Source: JACDAN01 sp963842235
GTDB lineage: Bacteria > Actinomycetota > Thermoleophilia > Gaiellales > Gaiellaceae
Length of the DNA: 64,000 nucleotides
NCBI GenBank assembly: GCA_963842235.1
Contig: CAWJFT010000001.1
Location: forward strand, 806,001 to 870,000
Direction of reading: 5' to 3'
In this document: piece by piece, positions 55,816-64,000 of the stretch
Numbering within the stretch: the stretch's first letter is position 1
Layout of the letters: each line of letters begins with the position of its first letter
Made by a program: the position numbers and the translations under genes
Notes under the pieces: generated by a model
The model's database searches: none
What the model was told of the DNA's origin: nothing
Seen by the model: the letters and a program-made list of their open reading frames with translations, nothing else

Positions 55816-55974
55816 ATGAACCTGTTGAGCGCACTTCGATTGGAGCGGCGGCCCACGCCGGCCGAGCCCCTTCAGATCCGACTCGTCGAAACCCCCAAGC
55901 CCGTCCTCAGCACGGCCGAGGTCGCGGAGTGCACGTGCCCGGAGTTCTGTGAGCGCGATCACGGGAACGAGTAG
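55816..55974 (+). CDS. Small Cys/His protein at the head of the glyoxylate operon
   Basis: A 52-residue protein starting at ATG 55816 behind GGGAGGG (5 nt spacing). An upstream in-frame ATG at 55732 would make 80 residues but has a poor site. The C-terminus CTCPEFCERDHGNE has C39, C41, C45 and H49 in a compact CxCx3Cx3H arrangement, suggesting a single metal (Zn) knuckle. I recognise no family. It overlaps aceB by 26 bp in another frame, so it is co-translated with malate synthase. Confidence 0.65.
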   Translation: MNLLSALRLERRPTPAEPLQIRLVETPKPVLSTAEVAECTCPEFCERDHGNE

Positions 55975-57499
55975 CGCGGCCGAGCTGCGCGGCCCCGTCG
56001 AGGGGAGGGCCGCCGAGGTCCTCACGCCCGAGGCGCTCGCCTTCGTCGCGGCGCTGCAGCGCGAATTCGGCGACGAGCGCGAGCGGCTCCTCGCGGCGCG
56101 CGCCGAGCGCCAGGCGGAGCTCGACGCAGGCGCGCTGCCGGACTTCCTCCCGGAGACACGGGAGGCGCGCGAGGGTGACTGGCGCGTAGCGCCTGCGCCG
56201 GCCGATCTTCAGGACCGGCGTGTGGAGATCACCGGCCCCGTCGACCGGAAGATGATCATCAACGCGCTCAACTCGGGCGCGCGCGTTTTCATGGCCGACT
56301 TCGAGGACGCAAACTCGCCGACCTGGCAGAACGTCGTCGACGGGCAGGTCAACCTGATCGACGCGGTCGAACACACAATCGAGCTCGACTCGAACGGCAA
56401 GACCTACAAGCTCGCCGACGACCCCGCCGTGCTGGTCGTGCGCCCACGCGGCTGGCACCTCCCCGAAAAGCATGCGCTCGTGGACGGGGAGCCGGTGTCG
56501 GGAAGCCTCTTCGACTTCGGCCTCTACGTCTTCCACAACGGCGCGAGGCTGCTCGAGCGCGGCTCGGGGCCGTACTTCTATCTCGCGAAGCTCGAGAATC
56601 ATCGCGAGGCCAGGCTCTGGAACCGCGTCTTCGACTTCGCCGAGCGGGAGCTCGCCCTGCCGGCCGGGAGCATCAAGGCGACGGTCCTGATCGAGACCGT
56701 GCTCGCGGCCTTCGAGATGGACGAGATCCTGTACGAGCTCCGCGACCACGTCGTCGGGCTGAACGCCGGGCGCTGGGACTACCTCTTCAGCCTGATCAAG
56801 AAGTTCCGGAGCCGGCCCGAGCTCGTGCTCCCGGATCGCGCGCAGCTGACGATGACGACGCCGTTCATGCGCGCCTACACGGAGCTTCTGGTCAAGACGT
56901 GCCATCGGCGCGGAGCCCATGCCATGGGCGGCATGGCCGCGTTCATCCCTAGCCGCCGCGATCCGGAGGTCAACGAGACGGCGCTGGCAAAGGTCCGTGA
57001 GGACAAGGTTCGCGAGGCAGGCGACGGCTTCGACGGCACGTGGGTCGCCCACCCGGACCTCGTTCCCGTCGCGACGGAGGTCTTCGACGGCGTGCTCGGC
57101 GAGGCGCCGAACCAGCTCGGGCGCAAGCGCGAGGACGTCGACGTCGCCGCATCCGACCTGCTCGACCTCCGCGTCGAGGGCGGCGAGGTCACCGAGCAAG
57201 GCATCCGCGCCAACGTCAGCGTCGGGATTCGCTACCTCGAGTCCTGGCTGCGTGGCGTCGGCGCTGCTGCAATCGACAATCTGATGGAGGACGCAGCCAC
57301 AGCGGAGATCTCGCGCTCCCAGATCTGGCAATGGATCCAGCACGGCGCCGCTCCGCCGGAGGACGTGCGCCGGATCATGGAGGAGGAGCTGCCCGAAGGC
57401 GGCCGTTTCGCGGACGCCCGTGAGCTCTTCGAGCGCGTGTCCCTCGCCGACGACTTCGTCGAGTTCCTGACCCTGCCGGCCTACGACTACATCGACTGA
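55949..57499 (+). CDS. aceB: Malate synthase A
   Basis: A 516-residue enzyme condensing glyoxylate and acetyl-CoA to malate. Signatures: RRVEITGPVDRKMIINALNSG, VFMADFEDANSPTW, VRPRGWHLPEKH, GSGPYFYLAKLENHREARLW, VLIETVLAAFEMDEILYELR, GLNAGRWDYLFSLIKKF (with Arg/Glu/Asp active-site residues), AHAMGGMAAFIP and GIRYLESWLRG. GTG 55949 starts inside the small Cys/His gene. isocitrate lyase follows after 8 bp: the two form the glyoxylate shunt, used for growth on acetate or fatty acids. Confidence 0.96.
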   Translation: MSAITGTSSAAELRGPVEGRAAEVLTPEALAFVAALQREFGDERERLLAARAERQAELDAGALPDFLPETREAREGDWRVAPAPADLQDRRVEITGPVDRKMIINALNSGARVFMADFEDANSPTWQNVVDGQVNLIDAVEHTIELDSNGKTYKLADDPAVLVVRPRGWHLPEKHALVDGEPVSGSLFDFGLYVFHNGARLLERGSGPYFYLAKLENHREARLWNRVFDFAERELALPAGSIKATVLIETVLAAFEMDEILYELRDHVVGLNAGRWDYLFSLIKKFRSRPELVLPDRAQLTMTTPFMRAYTELLVKTCHRRGAHAMGGMAAFIPSRRDPEVNETALAKVREDKVREAGDGFDGTWVAHPDLVPVATEVFDGVLGEAPNQLGRKREDVDVAASDLLDLRVEGGEVTEQGIRANVSVGIRYLESWLRGVGAAAIDNLMEDAATAEISRSQIWQWIQHGAAPPEDVRRIMEEELPEGGRFADARELFERVSLADDFVEFLTLPAYDYID

Positions 57500-57507
57500 G
57501 GAGAGAG

Positions 57508-58779
<1,272 letters not shown>

Positions 58780-59352
58780 CCACCTCTAGCGCCCCGGCCA
58801 GCTGCTCGCGGTTGGCCGGGTCGTTGAGCCACCGGCTCGTCCCGGATGGGTGAGGCAGCGGAATCGCGACGGCGCTCTCGAGGCGGAACCGTTCCCCGAT
58901 GTGGGCGCCGAGGTTCTTGAGGCCGAGCAGCCGCCGGGCGCTGAGCCCGCCGACGACGAGGATCAGCTCAGGGCGGATCAGCTCGAGCTCCCACTCGCGC
59001 CAGAACGAGCAGAGCTCCTGTTCACGCGGCGTCGGAGTCCGGTCGCCCTGGCCGGAGGGCGCCTTCCCCGGATAGCAGCGCGTCACCGACGCGCAGTAGA
59101 AGGTCGCGTAGAACTCCTCTTCGTCCATCTGGAGCCAGCGGCGCAGCGTTCGCCCGGCGCGGCCTCGCCAGGGCAGGCGCTCCTGGCCTTCCAGCGCTCC
59201 GGGCGCCTGGCCGTGAATGTAGGCCCGCTGGCCGGTGTAGGGCTGCACGACGGGGAGCGACTCGAGGAGGAATCCCGCGTCGACGCACGCCCGGCAGACT
59301 CGGTTGTCGCGCTGGAGAGATGCGATCGACCGGTACGCGGAACGCCGTCGCG

Positions 59353-60000
59353 TCACTTGCGGAAGTCGGTGCAGGCCTCGACCGTCCCGATTTGGTCGGG
59401 CGAGGGGCCGTCGAACCAGACGGCCGCGACGACACGGCCGCCTCGCACGACGCGCACCGCCGGGAACTCGCCGGCGACCGGAACCGCACGCTCCACGCGG
59501 TCGGTGGGGCGGAGCCCTCGGCCGCGCAGGAATCGCCGGGTGACCGCGACCGGGTCGCCACCCTTCATCGTCTTGGGCGGGACCGGCGGGTTCCGTGCGT
59601 AGACCCTGCACTCCAGTTCCGCCGACTTCAGCACGTCCCCAGGGTCGACCACGCGGAGCTCGACGCGGTCGACGGCCTCCGCAGAGCACCCGATGCTGAT
59701 CTCGTCGGCGGCGAAAGGGATCACCTGCTCGGACTCGCCCGGCGGGGCCGTCGAACCGCCGCCGCCCGTTCCCCCGCGCGTGATTTCGTAGTCGAGCTCG
59801 ACCTCTCGAATCGTGTCGTTCAGGACGCGGACGTGGACGCCGTCGGCCTGCCCCCGGACGACCGGCGTGCGCAGGACGGGGCCGGGACAGGAAAGCTCGG
59901 CGACAGCCGGCGGGTTGGAGTCCTTTTCAGCGGGCCTCGCCGCTTCCCCGCCGCACGCCGCAAGCGTTGCCAATGCGGCGAGAGCGAAGGTGCCTCTCAC
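59353..60000 (-). CDS. Putative lipoprotein
   Basis: A 215-residue protein starting at GTG 60000 with a lipobox LATLAACGG, predicting cleavage before Cys16 and lipid anchoring. The mature part contains a beta-rich domain with conserved Cys (ELSCPG, SIGCSAE, ELECRVY and VEACTDF) and a Pro-rich linker. I do not recognise the domain. It sits between a methyltransferase (54 bp) and a UDG (overlap), so the operon gives no clear function. Confidence 0.68.
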   Translation of the reverse strand: MRGTFALAALATLAACGGEAARPAEKDSNPPAVAELSCPGPVLRTPVVRGQADGVHVRVLNDTIREVELDYEITRGGTGGGGSTAPPGESEQVIPFAADEISIGCSAEAVDRVELRVVDPGDVLKSAELECRVYARNPPVPPKTMKGGDPVAVTRRFLRGRGLRPTDRVERAVPVAGEFPAVRVVRGGRVVAAVWFDGPSPDQIGTVEACTDFRK

Positions 60001-60054
60001 GGCGAGGCGACCATGAGGAACAGGCGGCTCGCGTGCAGGACGCGGCCGCCGAGC

Positions 60055-60585
60055 TCAGCTCGCGAGCTCCTCAGGGACGAAGACGCGCTTGAAGACCTTC
60101 CAGCGGGAGCCGTCTTTCAGCAAGCGTTCGTCCCAGCGCGTCGGTTCCTCCCCTTCGCGCAAGACGGTCCCGACGAGGACGAGCTCTCGCGCGACCCGCC
60201 TGACCTCCGTCAGGAAACGACGGCGGTCCTCGTCCTCCAGGTGGCAGTAGAAGTAGCTCGCGAAGACGCGGTCGAAGGAGCCGTCAGCGAACGGGAGGGC
60301 GAGCGCGTCGCCCTGCACGAACTCGACGTGGGGCACCTGTGCGCTCGCGACCTCCAGCATCGACGCGCTCTGGTCGAGCCCGACAACCTCGCCGCGCAGG
60401 TGCCGAGTCAGGAAGCCCGTGCCACAGGCGACGTCCAGCGTGCGGGCAGGTTGGAGCTCGGAGATCCAGCGAATGAGCCGCTCGCGTTCCTCGTGCCAGT
60501 CGTCGGGCCGGTTATTGGCGTAGAGGCCTCGTCCGAGCCACCAGTCGTCGTACTCGCCCGCCCGGGCTTCGTAGTAGGCCTTCAC
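60055..60585 (-). CDS. SAM-dependent class I methyltransferase
   Basis: A 176-residue methyltransferase from GTG 60585. YYEARAGEYDDWWLGRG is a common N-terminal motif; motif I is LDVACGTGFLTRHL (SAM binding), motif II VVGLDQSASMLEVA, and FVQGDALALPFADGSFDRVF is motif post-I/IV. It resembles the UbiE/MenG-like type 11 domain. Substrate unknown. -10 TACTCT on the same strand ends 6 nt before the start, part of the divergent promoter shared with the formimidoyltransferase gene. Confidence 0.85.
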   Translation of the reverse strand: MKAYYEARAGEYDDWWLGRGLYANNRPDDWHEERERLIRWISELQPARTLDVACGTGFLTRHLRGEVVGLDQSASMLEVASAQVPHVEFVQGDALALPFADGSFDRVFASYFYCHLEDEDRRRFLTEVRRVARELVLVGTVLREGEEPTRWDERLLKDGSRWKVFKRVFVPEELAS

Positions 60586-60590
60586 GCTCC

Positions 60591-60597
60591 TAGAGTA
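60591..60597. promoter_or_regulatory. Shared symmetric -10 (TAGAGTA), methyltransferase/formimidoyltransferase
   Basis: TAGAGT (+) and TACTCT (-) each end exactly 6 nt before GTG 60603 and GTG 60585; the starts are 17 bp apart. Same geometry as the nfo/gltX pair. Confidence 0.7.
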
Positions 60598-60602
60598 CGG
60601 CC

Positions 60603-61484
60603 GTGCTCCCGCTCGAGGCCGTGCCGAACTTCTCGGAGGGGCGGGACCCGGCGACGATCGACGCCATCGCGGAGGCGTTGGGGCGGCACGCACGACTGCT
60701 CGACGTTCATAGCGACCCGGACCACAACCGTTCGGTCTTCACCCTCGTCGCCGAGGACGCCCCGCTGGTGGACGCGCTGGTCGCGGCGGTTGACTGCGCG
60801 CGGGATCGAATCGACCTGCGACGCCACGAAGGGGCGCATCCCCGGATCGGCGCCGCGGACGTGGTGCCGGTCGTCCCGCTCGTCCCGGAGGACATGGAGC
60901 GCGCGCGGGCGGCCGCGTCGGAAGTGGCTCGCCGGATCGGCGAGGAGCTCGCGCTGCCAGTCTTCCTCTACGGCGAGCTCGCTCTCGGGCGAGGGCCCGC
61001 GTTCTTCCGTCACGGGGGCACGTCGGAGCTCGCTCGCCGGCTCGCCGAGGGCGAGCTAGGCCCGGACTTCGGCCCGCCCGAGCTGCATCCCAGCGCCGGG
61101 GGTGTCATCGTCGGCGCACGGAGGCCTCTGATCGCGTTCAACGTGGACCTCCGCGGCGCGTCGGTGGAAGATGCGCGCGAGATCGCGTCGGTCATCCGGG
61201 AGCGCGACGGCGGTTTTCCCGGTGTGCGAGCGCTCGGTCTCGACCTGCCCGAGGCCGGCCGCGTCCAGGTGAGCATGAACGTCGAGGACTGGGAGGCGGC
61301 GGCATTGCACGAGATCGTCGCTCGGATCCAGGCGGAGGCGGCGGCTCGGGGTGTCGAGGTCGCCGGCTCGGAGCTGGTCGGGCTCATGCCTGCTGGGGCG
61401 GCGGCCGCTGCAGCAGGAGCGCTGCTCAAGATCGAAGGCTTTGACGCTACGCGACTGCTCGAGCTTCGACTGCTCGGCGAGTAG
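60603..61484 (+). CDS. ftcD: Glutamate formimidoyltransferase
   Basis: A 293-residue enzyme transferring the formimino group of formiminoglutamate to tetrahydrofolate, a step of histidine breakdown. Motifs: LEAVPNFSEGRDPATIDAI, LLDVHSDPDHNRSVFTL, RIDLRRHEGAHPRIGAADVVP, PVFLYGELAL and AFNVDLRGASVEDAREIA. There is no C-terminal cyclodeaminase domain. GTG 60603 is set by the -10 6 nt upstream. With hutH nearby it indicates histidine use; hutU and hutI are not in the window. Its 3' end overlaps the MFS gene by 38 bp. Confidence 0.93.
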   Translation: MLPLEAVPNFSEGRDPATIDAIAEALGRHARLLDVHSDPDHNRSVFTLVAEDAPLVDALVAAVDCARDRIDLRRHEGAHPRIGAADVVPVVPLVPEDMERARAAASEVARRIGEELALPVFLYGELALGRGPAFFRHGGTSELARRLAEGELGPDFGPPELHPSAGGVIVGARRPLIAFNVDLRGASVEDAREIASVIRERDGGFPGVRALGLDLPEAGRVQVSMNVEDWEAAALHEIVARIQAEAAARGVEVAGSELVGLMPAGAAAAAAGALLKIEGFDATRLLELRLLGE

Positions 61485-62670
61485 CGAGACTGAGACCCGC
61501 CGCCGCGGCAAGCGGAATGGCGACCGCCGCGGCAGCGAAGACGACGCTCGGGTCGGCGATCGCAAAGAGCGGTGCGACAACGATGAGCCCGGTCGCGTGC
61601 GCTCCGCGGTGGACGAGTGCAATGAGGCCCATGACGCGGCCGAGAACCCGGTCGGGCACGTCCTCCTGCGCGGCCGAGTTGACGAGGATCCACGCGGCGC
61701 CCTGTCCGAAGCCGACCACGGCTCCGGCAGCGAGCGCCATCCCGACCGAGTCGGCGACGGCGAAGAGCGCGTAGCCGGGAAGATACGCCGACCAGGCAAC
61801 CATCGAACCGAAGGCCTTCCGTCGCACGTTGAAGCGCGTGAGCACCGCACCCGCGGAGATCGATCCGACCGCATATGCCATCGCGACGAGGGAGAACGCT
61901 GCAGCGCCCCGTCCCAGGCCGCTCCGCACGAGCTCCGGGACCCCGACGATCCAAGTTCCCGACGAGATCGTGACCGCGACTGCGAGCACTCCGACTGCCG
62001 CGGCCAGTGCCGGAAGAGGGCGGAGCGCCGCGAGGCCTTCGCCGATGCGAGGCGCGCTCGGTGTTGCCGCAGCGCGCTTCACCCGCACTCCCGTCAGAAG
62101 CGCAGCCGAGACGAAGAATGAGGCGGCGTTCAGGGCGAAGAACGCCGACAGTGGGATGACGGCGAGCAGGAGCGCTGCGAAGGCCCAGCCCAGCACGGAC
62201 AAGGCGTCGGCGGTCGCCCGCACGAGACCGTTCGCCCGCTGGACGTTCGAGCGGTCGACGAGGGCCGGGAGAATCGCGCCGTACGCTGGCGCGAAGTAGC
62301 TCTCCGCCGCGGTGAGGACGAACGCAGCTGCGACGAGCACGGCGAGCGGGAGCTCGCCTGCGAGGCCGGCGATCGCGATCGGGACGAGGAGCGCGGCCCG
62401 AACGAGGTCGGCGGCGATCATCGTCCGTCTGCGATCGAAGCGGTCCGCGACCACGCCGCCGTGGAGGCCGAAGACGAGTGCCGGCACGCTGTCGGCGAGC
62501 CGCACGGCGATCACTCCCAGTGGGCCGCCGGCCTCGAGCGCGAACCACATCAAGGCGATGTACTGGAACGCGTCCCCGAGCTCGCTGACCGCGACGGCGA
62601 GATAGACGCGCCGAAAGTCGCGTCGTCGTAGAAGCGCGGCTGCTCGCTCGGGCTCCGGCGCAACGACCAC
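61447..62670 (-). CDS. MFS transporter
   Basis: A 407-residue transporter with about twelve hydrophobic helices. The MFS signature between TM2 and TM3 is VADRFDRRRTMIAADLVRA; DFRRVYLAVAVSELGDAFQYIALMW at the N-terminus is typical of the drug:H+ antiporter/EntS-like group. It starts at GTG 62670, 6 nt after -10 CAGACT. It is flanked by formimidoyltransferase and divergent from hutH, so a role in uptake or export for histidine catabolism is possible but the sequence is more like efflux pumps. Confidence 0.88.
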   Translation of the reverse strand: MVVAPEPERAAALLRRRDFRRVYLAVAVSELGDAFQYIALMWFALEAGGPLGVIAVRLADSVPALVFGLHGGVVADRFDRRRTMIAADLVRAALLVPIAIAGLAGELPLAVLVAAAFVLTAAESYFAPAYGAILPALVDRSNVQRANGLVRATADALSVLGWAFAALLLAVIPLSAFFALNAASFFVSAALLTGVRVKRAAATPSAPRIGEGLAALRPLPALAAAVGVLAVAVTISSGTWIVGVPELVRSGLGRGAAAFSLVAMAYAVGSISAGAVLTRFNVRRKAFGSMVAWSAYLPGYALFAVADSVGMALAAGAVVGFGQGAAWILVNSAAQEDVPDRVLGRVMGLIALVHRGAHATGLIVVAPLFAIADPSVVFAAAAVAIPLAAAAGLSLATRRAVEARAVA

Positions 62671-62676
62671 GCAGGC

Positions 62677-62703
62677 AGTCTGCCCGGCGTCCGGAGCTAG
62701 ACT
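62677..62703. promoter_or_regulatory. Divergent leaderless promoters of the MFS gene and hutH
   Basis: CAGACT on the - strand (62682-62677) ends 6 nt before GTG 62670, and TAGACT on the + strand (62698-62703) ends 7 nt before ATG 62711. Here the -10s are separate, not shared, and 40 bp lie between the starts. Confidence 0.45.
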
Positions 62704-62710
62704 GGCCCCG

Positions 62711-64000
62711 ATGGCGCGAACGAGCACGATCGCGCTGACGGGGAACGACCTCACCGTCGATGACGTTTGGGCCGTCGCCCTGGACGAGGCACCGGCCTCC
62801 CTCTCGGAGGAAGCGAAAGGTCGGATGCGCGCCGCCCGCGAGGTCGTCGAGGCCGCCGCGCGAGACCCGGCCCGCACCTACGGGGTCAACACGGGCTTCG
62901 GCCGGCTCGTAAGCAAGACGATTCCGGCGGAGCTGGCGGACGAGCTCCAGGTTCGGCTTCTCCGAAGCCATGCATGCGGGGTGGGCGAGCCGTATCCCGA
63001 CGAGGTCGTTCGCGCGGCGCTGCTCCTTCGGGCGAACGCGCTCGCCACCGGCGGCTCGGGAACCCGGGTCGAGGTCGCGGAGCTTCTCCTCGAGTGCCTG
63101 AACCGGGGAGTGCTTCCGCGGGTGCCGAGTCGAGGATCGGTCGGCGCGAGCGGCGATCTCGCCCCACTCGCGCATCTCGCGTTGCCGCTCGTCGGCGAGG
63201 GCGAGGCGTTGGTCGACGAGGAGCTGCTGCCGGGGGAGGAGGCGCTGCGCCGAGTCGGCCTCGAGCCTCTGAGGCTCCGCGCGAAGGAGGGGCTCTCGCT
63301 GATCAACGGCACGCAGTTCATGGCAGCTTTCGGCGCGCTCGGAATCGTCCGCGCGCGGCGCCTCGCGACGGCCGCCGACATCGCTTGTGCGTTGACGGTC
63401 GAGGCGCTCGAGGGCTCGCGTCAGAGCTTTCGGCCCGAAATCCAGGAGCTCAGGCCGCTCCGCGGTCAGTCGGAGTCGGCCGCGAACCTGCTCCGGCTCC
63501 TCGAGGGGTCGGCCGTCATGCGGTCACACCGCTGGTGCGATCGCGTGCAGGACGCCTACTCGCTTCGCTGCGCGCCGCAGGTGCACGGCGCTTCCCGGGA
63601 TCTCCTCCGCTACGTCGAGGAGACCGTCGCCGTCGAGCTCAACGCCGCGACTGACAATCCGCTCGTCCTCGTCGAGCAGCGTGAGATCGTCTCGAACGGC
63701 AATTTCCACGGGCAGCCGCTTGCATTCGGGCTCGATGCGCTTGCGATGGCCGTCTCCGAGCTGTCGAGCATTTCCGAGCGGCGGACCGAACGCCTCGTCA
63801 ACCCGAGCCTCTCGGAGGGCCTGCCCGCCTTCCTCGCTTCCGACGGCGGGCTCAACTCGGGGTTCATGATTCCCCAGTACGTGGCCGCGTCACTCGTCAG
63901 CGAGAACAAGGCTCTGTGCCACCCCGCCGGTGTCGACTCGATCCCGACGAGCGCCGGCCAGGAAGATCACGTGTCGATGGGGAACGCGTCCGGTCTCAAG
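62711..64000 (+). CDS. hutH: Histidine ammonia-lyase (partial, cut by window end)
   Basis: The first 430 codons of HutH, running past the end of the window. HutH converts histidine to urocanate without cofactor; the MIO group forms from A146-S147-G148 in GSVGASGDLAPLAHLALP. Other family segments: YGVNTGFGRLVS, LLRSHACGVGE, LSLINGTQFMAA, QDAYSLRCAPQVHGASRD, NAATDNPLV and NGNFHGQPLAFGLD. ATG 62711 follows -10 TAGACT by 7 nt. A GF residue pair and Tyr in VQDAYSLRC match the active-site regions. This is the first enzyme of the Hut pathway. Confidence 0.95.
   Translation, partial: MARTSTIALTGNDLTVDDVWAVALDEAPASLSEEAKGRMRAAREVVEAAARDPARTYGVNTGFGRLVSKTIPAELADELQVRLLRSHACGVGEPYPDEVVRAALLLRANALATGGSGTRVEVAELLLECLNRGVLPRVPSRGSVGASGDLAPLAHLALPLVGEGEALVDEELLPGEEALRRVGLEPLRLRAKEGLSLINGTQFMAAFGALGIVRARRLATAADIACALTVEALEGSRQSFRPEIQELRPLRGQSESAANLLRLLEGSAVMRSHRWCDRVQDAYSLRCAPQVHGASRDLLRYVEETVAVELNAATDNPLVLVEQREIVSNGNFHGQPLAFGLDALAMAVSELSSISERRTERLVNPSLSEGLPAFLASDGGLNSGFMIPQYVAASLVSENKALCHPAGVDSIPTSAGQEDHVSMGNASGLK

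Noticed and set aside
59320..61059. 579-codon + strand frame across several - strand genes
   Set aside because: It is antisense to the lipoprotein and methyltransferase and has no recognisable domain.

Overview
The window is strongly GC-rich, gene-dense bacterial chromosome with very short intergenic gaps, frequent GTG/TTG starts and many ATGA/GTGA stop-start overlaps. Three things suggest a high-GC, deep-branching actinobacterium, perhaps Thermoleophilia-like: a division/cell-wall (dcw) cluster without ftsA, a MurE with the diaminopimelate-type DNPR motif, and widespread leaderless promoters. The lineage is inferred, not proven by any marker here.

Layout. 1-3.7 kb: a cut-off antiporter, a secreted protein and an OmpR/PhoB two-component system. 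3.75-11.7 kb: queA, vapBC, tgt, yajC, a secDF fusion, a phasin-like protein and a UbiB kinase; the toxin-antitoxin pair sits between the two queuosine genes. 11.7-14.3 kb: an orphan response regulator with a degenerate receiver, an ECF sigma factor coupled to an alkylguanine methyltransferase, and a PfkB kinase. 14.3-28.8 kb: the complete dcw cluster, mraZ-rsmH-ftsL-ftsI-murE-murF-mraY-murD-ftsW-murG-murC-murB-ftsQ-ftsZ, with phased MraZ boxes in front and a consensus-like promoter before ftsZ. 28.9-34.7 kb: glycine cleavage genes gcvT-gcvH-gcvPA-gcvPB, an ankyrin protein and threonine aldolase. 34.7-44.3 kb: a Ca2+/H+ exchanger, HAD hydrolase, cysteine-rich unknown, endonuclease IV, gltX, a single-domain receiver, two coupled metallopeptidases, a frameshifted alkyltransferase-like gene and azlCD. 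44.3-50.2 kb: a secreted galactose-oxidase-like copper radical oxidase, a 2.4 kb integrative element in the 3' end of tRNA-Glu, an aquaporin and tRNA-Gln. 50.2-64 kb: a membrane protein, a heterodimeric ABC exporter, a LysR regulator divergent from a glyoxylate-shunt operon (small Cys/His protein, aceB, aceA), a uracil-DNA glycosylase, a lipoprotein, a methyltransferase and histidine catabolism genes (glutamate formimidoyltransferase, MFS transporter, hutH cut by the window end).

Themes. Most monocistronic or first-in-operon genes carry a TAnnnT-like -10 hexamer 6-9 nt before the start codon, which predicts leaderless mRNAs. At three divergent gene pairs a single symmetric TAnnnTA heptamer lies between two GTG codons 17-20 bp apart and can serve as both -10 elements. 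The most unusual local structures are an AT-rich repeat-bounded insertion in queA, the mini integrative element with a degenerate HNH-like gene coupled to its integrase, a pair of strong hairpins abutting the aquaporin start, and a palindrome covering the lysR start codon.
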